Shown here: piece after piece, positions 1-12,479 of the stretch
How the letters are laid out: the number at the start of each line of letters is the position of its first letter
How positions within the stretch are numbered: the first letter of the stretch is position 1
DNA from: Cordilura impudica
Taxonomy: Eukaryota; Arthropoda; Insecta; Diptera; Scathophagidae
Direction: 5' to 3'
Length of the DNA: 64,000 bases
Assembly: GCA_963682025.1 (NCBI GenBank)
Contig: OY821519.1
Span: forward strand, 99,390,585 to 99,454,584
The notes under the pieces: generated by a model
Databases searched by the model: none
What the model saw: the letters and a program-made list of their open reading frames with translations, nothing else
Told to the model about the DNA's origin: nothing
Made by a program: the position numbers and the translations under genes

Positions 1-682
1 AGCATAAACCAAATTTGAGTGGCATTTTTATTAATTTTTCTGGCTACAGATATGAAAAAGTTCATATCGGATGCTATATCTATATGGGGACTAGGTCCAA
101 AAATGGACCGATCCTGACCATGGTTGGTAAAGTATTTTGCAAAAATATATACAAACAAAATTTGAGATGAATCAGTGCAATATTTTTATTTTTTTTTTTA
201 TAGATTTAAGTGAATATCGGGAAGCAGCTCTATATGGGGCCTATGACTAAGAGTTGTCCCATACGGATCGTTTTTGGACTACTCATTAATGGATGTAATA
301 AACACATGCAAACCCAATTTGACTTAGATCTACACGACAATTTGTATCTTATGGCAATTTATGTCGATTTCATAGGGGTCATTTGTAGGGGGGTTAGGTC
401 TGAACATGGACCGATCCTCACCAATTTCAATAGCGTTCATCCCATGGCCGACGAAAGCTTATATACCGAATTTCGTCAAAATATATTCATTGTTGCGACC
501 TGCAGTTTGATTAAAAGCTTTACATGGACACACAGACGGACGGACGGACGGACATCGTTAAATCGACTCAGAAAGTGACTCTGATTCGATTGGTATAATA
601 AAAGATGGGTCTAGGTAAAATATTTTTGGTAGTTACAAACAGTGCACAAAGGCATTATACCCAAACCACATAGTGGTATCTA
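1..682 (+). repeat. R1 repeat, copy 1 (cut by window edge)
   Basis: This is the 3' part of the commonest repeat of the window. It runs from inside the element to the end motif CCAAACCACATAGTGGTAT. The (GACG)n microsatellite is at 533-556. The other copies are at 16991, 23821, 31517, 51949, 52902, 54386, 55620 and 62752. Its outer half, with the palindrome seen in other copies, is missing because the window starts inside the element. Short open frames here recur in other copies only because the DNA is similar. Confidence 0.85.
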
Positions 683-1327
683 TATATGTATATATAAAAT
701 GGAATGTGTGTTTGTTTATTTGTTTGTTTGTTGGTTTGTACATTATAGGACACCAAACCTCTGGACCGATCTTCCTGAGATTTTCATAGAATTTAACTGG
801 GACTCTGGCATGATTAATAGGGTACTTTTTTTTCGACCACGCCCACTTTTACGCCCACTTTTTTAAAATTATGTAATTGCTCCCATATGGTTTTTAACAG
901 ATTTACTTCAAATTGTATACGCATTACACTCCAGGCGAGGTAGAAATAAACATTTCTTACGCCACGCCCCCTTTCACGCTCCTTTTCACGCCAAATTTTG
1001 TTTGAAAGTTTTAAACTTTTTGTTCTCTGTACAAATTTGTTCCTTCCAACGGATTTTTTTTATTATTTGGTAGTATATTGCTCTTAATACTGTTAACGTC
1101 GCCATATAACTATGAACCACGCCCACTTCATCGCCCCCTTTTTAAATTCAGATACTTACATATACCACTAACAATGTTTGCTATACAAAATACTTTTTTT
1201 GTAATATGTATTTACCTAAAGTTTTATACACGTTTTATCTACAGGTAAGGTAGCCATATATTTTTTTATTACCAAATCCCCCTTTTTCGCCCCATTTTAT
1301 CTTAAATTATAATTAATCTGCTTTCAA
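669..1327 (+). repeat. Helitron-like 5' segment without coding sequence
   Basis: It opens with TCTATATATGTATATAT followed by a GTGTGTTTGTTTG stretch and 'GGACCGATCTTCCTGA'. The same head starts the Helitron at 1328. The rest is degenerate, with several CACGCCC-type motifs and no recognisable protein. It is probably the remains of a second, older Helitron lying head-to-tail against the next one. Confidence 0.5.
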
Positions 1328-1415
1328 TCTATATATAAAAATTAATGTGTGTTTGTTTGCACTTCATAGGAGGCGAAACCCCTGAACCGATCTTCCTGAT
1401 ATTCCATTATTCCAT

Positions 1416-1898
1416 ATAACCCAAAATTTTAAATTGTCATATCTCGGGAATTTTTTGACCTACAGTGGTCATATTTGGGACATATGGTACTGGCATGAAT
1501 AGAAATACATACCAGGAGAAAAGTGGGCGGGACCACGCCCCTTTTTAGAAAAATAAAAAAATCCTAATATCTTCTAAACTACTGGAAGGATCGTCATGAA
1601 ATTTTCACAAAAGAATATTTTTGCGAAATACTAAGTCCTTAACTATATAAAGTTGTTAGTGGGCAAAGGCGCGTGGTCCGGCCCATATAACCCAAAATTT
1701 AAAATTGTCATATCTCGGCCATTTTTTAACCTACGGCGATGATATTTGGTATATATCGTATTGAAATTAATAGAAATAGTACTACAAGAAAACTGGGCGG
1801 GACCACGCCCTTTTTGGAAAAATTAAAATCCATAATAACTTTTAAGCCCTTGACTATATAAAGTTGTTAGTGGACAAAGGGGCGAGGCCCTGCCCATA
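1416..1898 (+). repeat. Two-unit imperfect tandem repeat inside the Helitron
   Basis: Two units begin with CCCATATAACCCAAAATT (near 1416 and 1681). Both contain ATATCTCGG, GGGCGGGACCACGCCC and ACTATATAAAGTTGTTAGTGG. A third unit starts with CCCATATAACTCAATATTT near 1892 and is cut short. It is non-coding; the GC-rich GGGCGGGACCACGCCC core can form a short hairpin. Confidence 0.7.
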
Positions 1899-2097
1899 TA
1901 ACTCAATATTTGCCATGGATTGATTTGCTTAATAAGGTGTTTTCTTAAATAGGTATATACTCCATGCGAAAGTCGGCGGGCCATGTCCCTTTGTTTCCGA
2001 TTTGTAGGAAGCCAGACCTGTACAACATTCTTCCTTAAACTTTCACAGTGTGAAACTTTCACTCACTACACCCATTTTTTTATATTCTATTATTGAT

Positions 2098-2527
2098 GTG
2101 CCAGGCTTTCCACCACATGTGCTACAACTCAAAATTGGAGTGCCCATTATTTTATCGATCCACCACGGCTTTGCAATGGCACGCGACTTGCAGTAAAAAA
2201 ATGCTAAATAATTTAATAGTAGCGACCATTATAACTGGAAAATATAAAGGAACAGATGTACTTTTGCCACGCATTCCAATGATCCCAACTGATTTACCAT
2301 TCGACTTCAAACGATTACAGTTTCCTGTTCGATTAGCGTTTCCGATGACTGTTAACAAAACTCAACGTCAATCTCTTCAAGTTTGCGGCTTAAATTTAGC
2401 AAATCCATGTTTCTCGCATGGACAGCTTTATATTGCATGCTCACGTGTAGGGAAACCCACCGACTTATATGTTTATGCTCCAGATGGACAAACTAAAAAT
2501 GTTGTACATCCTAAAGCATTGCAATAA
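2098..2527 (+). pseudogene. Helitron helicase, C-terminal remnant
   Basis: This is the C-terminal part of a Pif1-like Helitron helicase, the protein thought to unwind DNA during rolling-circle transposition. The last ~100 codons are open and contain ATIITGKYKG, PRIPMIPTDLPF, the 'FPVRLAF-MT-NK' motif, CFSHGQLYIACSRVG (the Pif1-type C-terminal motif) and YAPDGQTKNVV before a stop. Upstream, the characteristic GFPPHVLQLKIGVPIIL and DPPRLCNGTRLAV segments are readable only in two other frames, so there are at least two frameshifts. The Walker motifs and the Rep domain are absent. It ends 108 bp before the Helitron 3' terminus, the normal position. Confidence 0.88.
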
Positions 2528-2635
2528 TTAATTCTAAATTAAATAAATAATATTTTGTTAACGTATAAATATTTTTTTTTATTTTGTTTTATTTTATAAC
2601 GATGAGGGGTAGCGAAGTACACCGGGTTCAGCTAG

Positions 2636-3545
2636 TAGGGTATAAAAACCCGGGAACTGGTTTATACGAGTTTTCAAAAATCAGTGGCTACCCGCAAAAA
2701 TGTGTGCCTATCAATATCAACAAAAACCAATGACCTCAAGAAAGTCGAAGCCTATATACCACTAGACATTGTTGGTGAATTTTATTCCAAAATTTATGAC
2801 TGGAAACTATCGATATGGATGGCATTGAACTGTTTTAAGAAACTGTGTATGGAAAATGCGTATATGTTATTTAAAAAATAAAATACTGATTTTTATTAAT
2901 TATTTGAATTGTTTTACCTTTATTTCATACCTGATAACGTATCGTTTAGTCAGTCATTTGAGAAACAACACATCTCCATTTTTATAATTTTTTTAAATAT
3001 CAAAATAAAAATAATAAAATTTTATTTTGGTAGAATTAGCTTATCAAACCCCTGTAGAAACATAATAAAAATTCAAAATATATACAGTGTTTAATTATGG
3101 ACCAGCTGGATTTTCTTTGATTTCTCGAAAGTTTACTTTTTTGGATATGAAGTGTTTCTCAAATGACCGATTCATTTATAGGACCACTGTATGAAAAGAG
3201 TAGTCAATAAATTATGCAGACCTTTAAAAACCTTAAGTAAACAATAATACCTATAAAAAAAATTCGTCAAAAAAAAACTCTAACCAAACGCCAAATGATT
3301 ATGTATGAACAAATCTGTACCACACCGAAATTTAGAGGTGCAAATATAAACGAACCCGAACTATAATTTAGTAAGTTTAAAGTGATCATTCACACAAAAA
3401 ATTATGAACGAGTAACAACAACAAAAAAATAAAATAAAATATTCTCTGTTAAGACCAGCAGAGATGAATAAAATGATGATCATGATGCTGTTACGGCTGA
3501 TGAAGAGAAGGTGAATCGTTTATTTTTTCCCAGGTCGATGTTTTT

Positions 3546-3576
<31 letters not shown>

Positions 3577-4129
3577 TTTTTTTTTCATTTCAAAATTGAA
3601 ATGAAAGGAAATGAAATATTTGTCTGGCTGGCATGATCACACAAAGTTATCATTTTATTTGAAACATCCAAAAGAAGGCTTCGTCTGTTGTACATATTTC
3701 TTCTTTTTTTTCTCTTCTACAGAATTTAATAAAGGCAATCAACGCATTCATGTATAAAAAACAAAAAATAAAGAAATGAACGAGTGTGTAGTATTTTTTT
3801 TTTTCTGTTTTGGAGATTTTATACTGCGGCGGTTTTAAAGATCCATATCTTAAAGTTCCGAATTGTTTCTGTGTGTATGCGATATTAAAACCAATGGATT
3901 TAAAACATGGTAAAGGTTGCCACTGATTAAGTTCGTTTGTTGTTAAACTTAAGAGAGGTGATCAATGTCAATACACTATGCTCGAAAAGTTACTCATTGA
4001 TATGTAACGCTGTATGATTAATATTTTAATTCTATAAATTATCACTCATACGTCTAAGTGTATTATTATCTTGCAGCTCGGAATTTTAAAATTGGATTGT
4101 ATGTTTTCAAACTGTACGTTTTCTTAAAA
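2636..4129. other. No gene recognised; AT-rich spacer
   Basis: I see no protein homology. A small inverted repeat pairs GTCATTTGAGAAACA near 2950 with its complement near 3155, and a (TA)n tract lies near 3549-3575. A frame of 65 codons at 2684-2881 has no recognisable motif. Confidence 0.6.
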
Positions 4130-6310
4130 AGTGTGTTGTTTAAAAAAAGTTTCTCTTCTTAGAAAGTTCCTTTTATTAAAAATACATTTTCTGAAAAATG
4201 CCCTTTCGTAAGACAAGAAAATTTTCTCAACAAAAAACTATTTTATAAAAAATTATTTTTCCCAAAAATTTACTTTTTAAGTATAATAAATTAATTTTCC
4301 AAAAAACTACTTTCTATAAAATTACATTTTCTTAAAAAAGAGTTTTTTCTTAAGAAACGCATTTTCTTTCATAAGAGTATTTTTTCTTAAAAAAGTGACA
4401 TTTCTTAAAAAAGATAATTTTTATCAGAAATTACATTTTCTTAATTTCTTAAAAAATTGGCTTTTTTTTAAAAAGTAACTTCTCTTAAATAAGTAAATTT
4501 TCTTTAAAAAGTTCCTTTTCTCAAAAAGGTAAATTTTCTTAAAAAGTACGTTTTCTTAAAATAGCGCCTTATTTGAAAAAGGTACCTTAAAAAGTCACGT
4601 GTTCTTAAAAAGGCACTTTTGTTAAAAAACACATTTTCTTCAAATAGTAAGCTTTTTTAAAAATGTCCTGTTTTAAAAAGTACCTTTAAAAAAACGAATT
4701 TTTAAAAAAGGTATCTTTTATATAAGGCAAACTTTTATAAACAATTGAACTTTATAAAATAGTAAATATTTACAAAAATGAAAAAAGTACCTTTTATAAA
4801 AATTACCTTTCATAAAAAGTCCTCTTCTCATAAAAAAGTACTTTTTATAAAAAGTACTTATTATAAAACGTGCCTTTTCTGAAAAGTACCTTAAATAAAA
4901 AAGTTCTTTTTATATTAAAGTACTTTTCATAAAAAAGTACTTTTCATAAAAAAGTAGCTTTCATAAAAAAGTACCTTTTATATAAAATACCTTTTATAAA
5001 TAAGAGCTGTTTATAAAAATGTACCGATAAAAAAAATTTCCTTTCATAAAAAGTACTATTTGTAAAAAAGTACCTTTTCTAAAGTAGTACTTTTAAAAAA
5101 AAGTACCTTTTATAAAAAAGCAGATATCATAAAAAAACTAGCTTTTGTAAAAGGTACCTTTTGAAAAGTACCCTTTTTATAAAAGAGAACCCTTTTTATA
5201 GAAGAGAACCTTTTATAAAAAATTAACTTTATAAAATAGTAAATATTTTTAAAAATTACCTTTTAACTTTTATGAACAAGTAATTTTCATAAAAGGGTAC
5301 ATATTAAAAAAAGCACCTTTTTTGAAAAGTAGCTTATACAAAAAAGTGCTTTTTATATAAAAGTACCTTCTAAAATAAAATAACTTAAAAAAATGTCTTT
5401 TATAAAAAAGTACCTTTTCTTTTACTCAAAAGTATCCATTATAAAGAAGTACCTTTTATAAAAAAGTACTTATAGTAAAAAAGTACCTTTTATTAAAAAT
5501 GCCTTTCTCAAAAGTAGCTATTGTTAAAAAGGTGCTTTTTCTCAAACGGTGCCTTCAAAAAAGAGAGTTTTCCTTAAAAAAATAATAAAAACCTTTTATA
5601 AATAGTACTTAAAACACTTTTTTTAATTAAATAACTTTTATTAAAAAAGTACCTGTTCTTAAAATAATATTTGTTTTTAAAATAGTAGTTTTTCTAAAAC
5701 AGTACTCCTCTTTGAAAAGGAAAATTTTTAAAAAATTTATTTTTTCTTAAGACGAACCTTTTCTGAAAAGGTAGATTGTCTTAAAAAGTACAATTTCTTA
5801 AAAAGTACCTTTTCCTAAAAAGTATATCTTCTTAAAAAATTGAATTTTCTTAAAAAAGTACTTTTTCCTAAAAAGTGCCTTTTCTTAAATAAATACTTTT
5901 TCTAAAAAAAATTACCTTTTTCTTAAAAAATAAGCTTTTCTTAAAAAGTACGTTTTTCTTAAAAAGGATCTTTTCTTATGAAAAAGTACATTTTCTTATG
6001 AAATAGTACCTTTTATAAAAACGTACCTTTTCCTATAAAAAAGTACCTTATATAAAAAATTACTTTTTATAATAAAGAAATTTTTATAAAAAATACCTTT
6101 TATATAAAAGGAGCTTTTAAAAAGGGTACCTTTTATAAAAAAGTACTTTTTAGAAAAAAGTACCATACATAAAAAGTACCTTTTATAAAAAAATAATTTT
6201 ATAAAAAGGTATCTCCAACTTTTAAAAAAGTGTGCATTTTATAAAAAAGTATTTTTTTTAAATACCTTTTAGAAAAAAAGAACATATTATAAAAAGTACC
6301 TTTTTTATAA
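4130..6310. repeat. Degenerate ~18-bp AT-rich satellite
   Basis: About 2.2 kb is built from a short unit of the form AAAAAGTACCTTTTMTW, with unit lengths around 16-20 bp and heavy drift. The unit is nearly self-complementary (AAAAAGTACTTTTT is a perfect palindrome), so every unit can form a small hairpin and single strands could fold extensively. The same unit appears at 48740-49210 and 49690-50390. There is no coding capacity. Confidence 0.9.
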
Positions 6311-6497
6311 ATATAATTTTTTTATTTTCCAAAATAAAATATTTAAAATAATTCTACTCTGTCACATTTAACGAGTTATGGCCCATAAGAGTAAAAGTGA
6401 AACGAGGTCTGACGTTTGTCCGTCTTCTTTAAATAATAAACCAAAATATGGAATTTCGATCGATTTTACTCGATATCGAATGCGGTCATTTAGTCCC
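6311..6497. repeat. Partial copy of the 13433-13656 MITE
   Basis: It shares with the element at 13433-13656 the stretches ATTTTCCAAAATAA, GTTTGTCCGTCTTCT, AATAATAAACCAAAATATGG and the terminal CGATATCGAATGCGGT. Only the right half and right terminus are present; the left side runs directly into the satellite. Confidence 0.75.
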
Positions 6498-7484
6498 AGG
6501 TACTAGTAAATAATATTAATCTTGTTAGCTGCTTTCAAGTTGTTAAACATAAATGTGGCTTGAATAATAGTTTACAATTTAAACATTGAGTACTTATAGA
6601 TTTAGAAATACTTCAGCGATTTGTCGCAGTGTGGGTCATCCTCCCAACCATTGCTGGACATTAACATAGGTAATTTTCGATTAAGTATTGATGCGGTACG
6701 GCCGTCGTACAGTAATATGTGGTTAAGATATAGTGAGTTTGTGGTGATATTTGTAACTGATGCTGCGTAAAAGTTATATGACTTTGAACTACTGGAACTT
6801 TTTTATTATTCATTATAACAAACCTGCACTTACAATTTTTGTTTCTTTGTTAAAATCTATGGTTTTCCGAACAGGATCCTAAAGTCCAAAAGTGTCTAAG
6901 TCCGCACTGAACTTTAAGTGCGACAATCTTTGTTATTTAAACTATTCTTCATAATGCTTTTAATGAAATTTATTGTCTTTTTGGAATATTGAAACGGATG
7001 TTTGATTTTGAAGCAAATTTATAATCAGAAATCTAAAATGATTGTTACTTTTTCTTAAAAAAAAATCAGAAATCTAAAATGATTGTTACTTTTCCTTAAA
7101 AAAAAATGCTGAAAGGTATATGGAATTTTAATTTTATATTTGAAATTTGGTAAATAAGCATTGGCCGGCAAGGACGATCGATAACTCTTATACAAACGTG
7201 CATACATATAACTACACTAATTACACTAGTCTACAAATAAAAAAAAAAACATGGGCTATCACGTCTTGTTCATTTTTTTATCCCATGCTGGCAATACTGT
7301 AAAACAGTCAATACTGACACTACAATTTCACAATTATTAATTTGTCAGAAGCCCACATTCATTCTAAATCTTCATAATAGTAGCGTGTAAGTATATCAGG
7401 GAGATCGTGTGTTAGTGATTCAAGCAATTCTTGCTTTGTGTGTGGTGAATATTTGGTTGAAAAAAAGGATATGCATATCAGAAT
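6498..7484. other. No gene recognised; contains a 41-bp tandem duplication
   Basis: AT-rich sequence without recognisable protein. At about 7023-7104 a 41-bp unit beginning AATCAGAAATCTAAAATG is present twice in tandem, nearly identical. Confidence 0.6.
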
Positions 7485-7864
7485 CAAAATATGCATATCT
7501 ATAATATCAATAGGCTTAGACGATTTCTCGTGACCGATGTTTTGTTCTACCGTTTTATCCCGATTTTGACCAAACATATATTATTTGAAAGGTATTTTTT
7601 TTTAGCCGTTTTGCAGATTTACAGATTTTTAATTTTTTTCCATTATTTTGAGTAAATTGCATTTAAAGTTGCTACTAACACATACCTGAAATAATACATA
7701 ACATGTGTGTATTTATTAAATTTGTTAATGTGTTTGTTAATTAGTTTGTTATCTTCATTCACAATAATAAAAAACCTTAAAAAAGTTGGTTTGTGAATTG
7801 GCTAAGTTGAAAAATAAAGCCGACTATAAATTGCACTAGAATTTCGAGCGCAGGAATCTGCTAG
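7485..7864 (+). mobile_element. Non-autonomous Helitron-like element, copy A
   Basis: It matches 36130-36497 along its length: GATTTCTCGTGACCGATG, GTTGCTACTAACACATA, TTTGTGAATTGGCTA. It ends AATTTCGAGCGCAGG then AATCTGCTAG, with T following. The short near-palindrome CTCGAATTTCGAG (clearer in the other copies) precedes the CTAG end, matching the small 3' hairpin of Helitrons. The 5' boundary is unclear. Its 3' end abuts the transposase-like gene at 7865. Confidence 0.7.
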
Positions 7865-8940
7865 TTTATATTATTTTGGTTTTGCTGTCAGAAACTTGGA
7901 CAAACCGTGGACACCGATAATGTTTTGCAATAGTTGCAGAACTGTTTTATACAAGTGGTCAAATGGCAAGAAGATCTATTTCTATTTCAATTCCAGTACT
8001 TTGGAGAGAGTCAAGTAACCATCAAACAGATTGTTATTTCTGTTTAACCAAAGTTGCTGGATTCAATATGAAAAATCGAAAAAATATTACTTACTCGAAT
8101 GTCCCATCGGTTTCCAAATCAGTTCAACGTCCACCAAATGATCCATTACCAGTCATTCCCAGTGCTACGAGTAGTGAGTGCGAAACATATTTCACCAGCA
8201 GTGGTAGTTTGTATGAGGCTGATGATGAACGCTATTTAGTGACTCAAGCTGAGCTGATTCGGGATTTACATTTAACGAAACAAGACGCAGAATTACTAGA
8301 TTCACGCATGCAGCAGTGGAAACATCTTGCAGCTGGGTCATAAGTAACAATCTATAGAGATAGAAGCTTGGAATTGGTTGCATATTTTGCATAGAAACAC
8401 TCTATTCTATACTGTACTGATGTTGATGGTTTATTTCAAAAATTAATCAGCCATATGACAAAACTGAATGGAGATTATTTATTGATGGCTCTAAGTTCAG
8501 TTTAAAGGCTCTTCTTTTGCATAATGGGAATGCAAAGCCATCATACCAATTGCTCATGCCATTAATACAAAGGAAAATTACGAATGAAGAAAGAAAGAAG
8601 AAAGAATATGCAGCCTGGAAATCTTTGAAACAATTAGAGTGAAAACTTCAGACAAATTGTTGCTGAATTATTGAAAAATTATCACGAATTAGGTGCACGT
8701 ATGTTACTCAAAATGCATTTTCTTCATTCGCATTCACATTTTTTCCACAAAACCTAGGTGCGGTGAGCGATGAACAGGGGGAGCTTGCTCACCAAGAGTT
8801 AATGATAATTTAAAGAAACTATCAATGATTTGGGGACAAAAGCATGCTGGGAGACTAGTGCTGGACTCTAATACGTGAAACCGAACCAAAAAGTACAAAC
8901 GACGTTCGAATAACGACATTCACTTTTGAAAATTCATTGA
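7865..8940 (+). pseudogene. YPCFIC-family transposase-like pseudogene, 5'-truncated and internally deleted
   Basis: I recognise this as a multicopy transposase-like family of arthropod genomes, but it has no name I can vouch for. In order: LDKPWTPIMFCNSC with a Cys-x-x-Cys pair (near 7900-7960), then after a frameshift WRESSNHQTDCYFCLT, the acidic spacer and LIRDLHLTKQDAELLDSRM (7963-8343). Next come LYCTDVDGLF and WRLFIDGSKFSLKALLLHNG in shifting frames (8400-8530), and finally LKMHFLHSHSHFFPQNLG and AVSDEQGELAHQEL (8700-8805). About 150 codons between the Asp-containing block and the HFLHSH block are deleted; that stretch holds the YPCFICLW motif in the copy at 42655-44740. The 5' end is cut exactly at the Helitron CTAG terminus. 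The downstream limit is approximate. Confidence 0.72.
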
Positions 8941-11705
8941 TTTTTAATTAAACTAATGATTTTTTATGTAAAAAACGAACAAAAACTATTTTGTACCTCG
9001 AAAACCTAACGTGATAGAGAAAAACCAATTACAGATACGAATTCAGCTTATCAAATTTACCCAGAAAGCTATTTGGTTGCACCAGTCCTAAACCTTGTTC
9101 GCTAGTGTTATCATTATGATTGTAAAATATTTAAATTTTGTGTCCATTTAAATTTAGCAATGAAAATACAATTTCAATTTCAACTCATCAGGGAAACAAA
9201 ATGTAAATGTAAAAATACACATACTTTTCACACACAGTGTATACAAATAAACTTTACACACTCGATGAGTTTCGTATTTTATTTAGACTCAACGTAAGAA
9301 AAAGATCGACGTGTGCCTTACAAATGCAGCTTATTACTGTACAAATACAAACGTCGTCATATTTCACTAACTAACGGAGACAGGGGCGTATTTGATGATT
9401 TAACAACGTCGCGCCAGACGTCTGTAAAACCAAGAAAAACGTTGTTAAACGCTTGTAGGTAAAGCGTTATTATCTATCTATAACTATTTAAGATTTTATG
9501 GGATAACAAAATAACGCACTCACACATAAACTTAATAGACCCAAAATAGTTAATACTTTAACAGAACCACCACCAACCACCTAAACTTAATAACGATCAT
9601 TAGTTGTTGTTCATCTCATTTTGAATTGCCCAAATAAAATGAAAATGTTGCCATAAATAATTATATGGTCAAATAGATAGATAGATATGTATGGGGCATG
9701 AAATCAAACATTTTAGTCACATCTTTAACGACTAATTAAAATAAATGCCATCAACAATGTACAGGTATTGTAATATAAATGTTTTGACTTTGTTATTCTA
9801 CTGGGATGTTGGTCCCATATCTACTTTCAAGACATCAAGTATGGAGAGTGAAAACCAAAAAAACACTAGAAATAAGTTGTGACAAAAAAAAACGGTTAAT
9901 AAATGCGAGAAAAATGTCAATAAATACAACAGTTTCATAGCAAAAACAAAAAACTGAAAATAAAGACCCACCAAAAGCAGTCAATCATTTTTTGGCGCAC
10001 ACAAATTAAATGGAAAAGTTTAAAAAAAATAATTAGGATGACCAGTTGTACGTTATGAGTGTAAAGATAAATTAAGTTAACAAAACTCGCCAGCAAATTA
10101 TTGATTTTAAAGATAATGTTTCTAAGATAGATGTATGACGAAAATTAAACATTATAGGAAAAAATTCAAAAGAACCAGTCAGCGGCGTTTAAACTGCACT
10201 AGTTATAGATTACTTAATTTAAAAAAAAGTGTAGATTACTTAATTTCTTGGACTATTAGATTACGTTGAGAAGGCACCCTGCACTACAATCAATTCGATC
10301 TTTTGTAAAGTCCCGGATAATCGCATAGTTTAACGCTCCTTCTAAAGCCAATTAACAATTCTGATTCCATATATTTGTGAATTATATTTCACCGTTCGAA
10401 AAAAAAAATTTAGAGCAGAATATTCCATTACGATATCAAATTTTGCAAATATGAACTTTTTAACGGCCTTTGACTTTTTCTGTGATTTTTTCAATCTCAT
10501 CTAATTTTGACACTTTTCCTAATTCAGCAATACAAAAACTTTCCATGTTATCATCATTCATATACTGTTTACATTGAACATTTAAACATAGACGCAATGG
10601 TCTATGCCATAAGCAATTTTTTAATACAATTTTTTTGATACACTTTTTCTGGTAAAAAGCAATAAAATAAATTGAAACTTAAAAAAATATTCTCTTCCTA
10701 TTAATTTTGTTAAGTTTTATTTTTATGTCATTAATTCGTGTGGAAAAGATATATACATTTTTTGAGTGTTTTTGCTACTGGAAATATTAACTTCTTCTGG
10801 GCGGCACACAGTGGCTGAAAATCGTTGTTCATTGGCCAAAATTCTGTAACTTAGTGATTTTTTTAAATGGATAGATATTAAGTTGAACTTTAATTTCATT
10901 AAAATTGATTGAGCACTTCTTAAGGTCAAAGTTAAAATTTTGTTTTTTTAACTTTTAGCGTGAAATATTTTTTTTTTCATTTATTAAAAAAATTCATATT
11001 TGGATTTTAATAATAATTATAAACATTTTTGTAATAATGGGATTTTTTAAGGTTTACATTCAAAAAATTTTACATTAAAAAAAATAGTAAAATCAGCTGC
11101 AAATTTTGCTATTATTACTGAAAAATTTAAAGTTTCTTGCTGTCAAATTTGCAAAGAATATTTAACTTAAAGAAACTTTTCTTAAGGAAAATATTATCTA
11201 AAAATCTTGCTATTACTACAGAAAAATTTATATTTTTTTACTGTCAAATTTGTTAGTTTTAGCAAAATAAATCTGCTGAATATTAGCGCAATGTTTTTTT
11301 AATTTTTGATATGAAAATATGGGTTTCTATTTTAAAACATTTCATACATATGGGCATTTCCCCAATGTCGAATGCTACATTCGTAATTATTCAAAGCGCA
11401 AAAAACATATGACAAAACATTTTTTTATTTTGCCAAAAGGCAAAACTTATAGCTCTTGGTTAGCACTATAATTTTGCTAAGCTTGATTTTGGGCAATTGT
11501 TCGTTTTCAAGATAATTAAAAAAAAAAACCAAGGCATTCGCATGCGACAAAAACAGAAGTCACTTTCAGGGCGAACTGTTCAAACACTTTTTTCAGCGAA
11601 ACCTGATGGAATATTTTAGTGCGACTAATTTTAATATGTTATGCATTGACGCATCTTAATAATGTTTTCTAATTGATTAAAAAATATTTAGTAGTTTATT
11701 TTTTA
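8941..11705. other. No gene recognised; unique-looking AT-rich spacer
   Basis: I find no transposon protein or host exon. 9668-9690 holds a short GATA tract. Around 11095-11260 an imperfect ~110-bp repeat occurs twice (CTATTATTACTGAAAAATTT ... CTGTCAAATTTG). This is one of the longer stretches without obvious repeats and could be intronic or intergenic host DNA. Confidence 0.55.
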
Positions 11706-12134
11706 CTAGATGTAAACCGGTGTGCTTCGCTACACCCTCCCTTCCCCACCGAATCATTTAGAGGGCTCACGCAAAGTCCCAAGGCTCTCACTAATACAGT
11801 ATTTCAGATATGTCACATTTAATATTAAGTTTGTCCAATCCCGCAAATTTTTTTGTCTGACTACTCACGTTAATAATAGATGACGTGAGACAAATTTGCA
11901 AAGCTTTCTCTATGATATTAATATACACTATATTTAAAATTTACTTTGTGTGGGAGGTGCCACGCCCGCTAAAAATATTTAAAAAATTACAGCCAGTAAG
12001 ACCCTGTGAAAATCTCAGGAAGGTTAGATGAGTAGTTACGGAGATTACCTCCTACAAACAAACAAACAAACACATATTACATCTTTATTATGTTAGTATA
12101 GATTATTAGCATAGATTTTTTTATTTGAATACTT

Positions 12135-12262
12135 GCTGATTTACTCGTACAATGTTTTTTGGTTTTTTCATTCGGTACAACAATTATCAGATTTTTCGGC
12201 GTTCCTACCCTGGAGCAAGGTACATGTAGCTGCCCATGAGAAGAAGATGGATTATCAAAATT
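12135..12262 (-). pseudogene. Helitron helicase C-terminal fragment
   Basis: About 40 codons on the minus strand read DNPSSSHGQLHVPCSRVG, then TPKNLIIVVPNEKTKK. This is the last conserved block of the Helitron helicase, with the same SHGQL-x-V-x-CSRV motif as at 2098-2527 and 36926-37060. The frame shifts shortly afterwards. A minisatellite-like block of AAAATCGCC-type units lies just upstream of it on the minus strand (about 12300-12430), as also before the copy at 36926. Confidence 0.75.
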
Positions 12263-12479
12263 AGATCTGGCAACACTTAGCTATTGGCTTTGAGCTCAGA
12301 ATATCATTTGACAATTTTTTCTTTTTAGCAATTTTTGATTTTGCCCATTTTTGATTTTGAAGATATTTTTGGGTGATATTTAATTTTCGCAATTTTCAGT
12401 TTTGGCAAATTTTTTATTTTGGCGATATATTTTCTACGACAAATCATATTGATAACTAATGTACTTGTAAAAAGACTGT

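Larger units (their letters stand above)
1328..2635 (+). mobile_element. Short Helitron with 5' TC and 3' CTAG ends
   Basis: The 5' end reads TCTATATATAAAAATTAATG. The 3' end, at 2611-2635, reads AGCGAAGTACACC then GGGTTCAGCTAG and is followed by T, the usual Helitron terminus and host T. A helicase C-terminus (2098-2527) lies just upstream of the 3' end, as in autonomous Helitrons, but the Rep domain and most of the helicase are absent. The element is therefore a deleted, non-autonomous derivative. No target duplication is expected for this class and none is seen. Confidence 0.8.

Noticed and set aside
2684..2881. 65-codon frame just after the Helitron 3' end, with an upstream TATAAAAA
   Set aside because: A TATAAAAA string is expected by chance here, and the protein has no recognisable motif. 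Not enough to call a gene.
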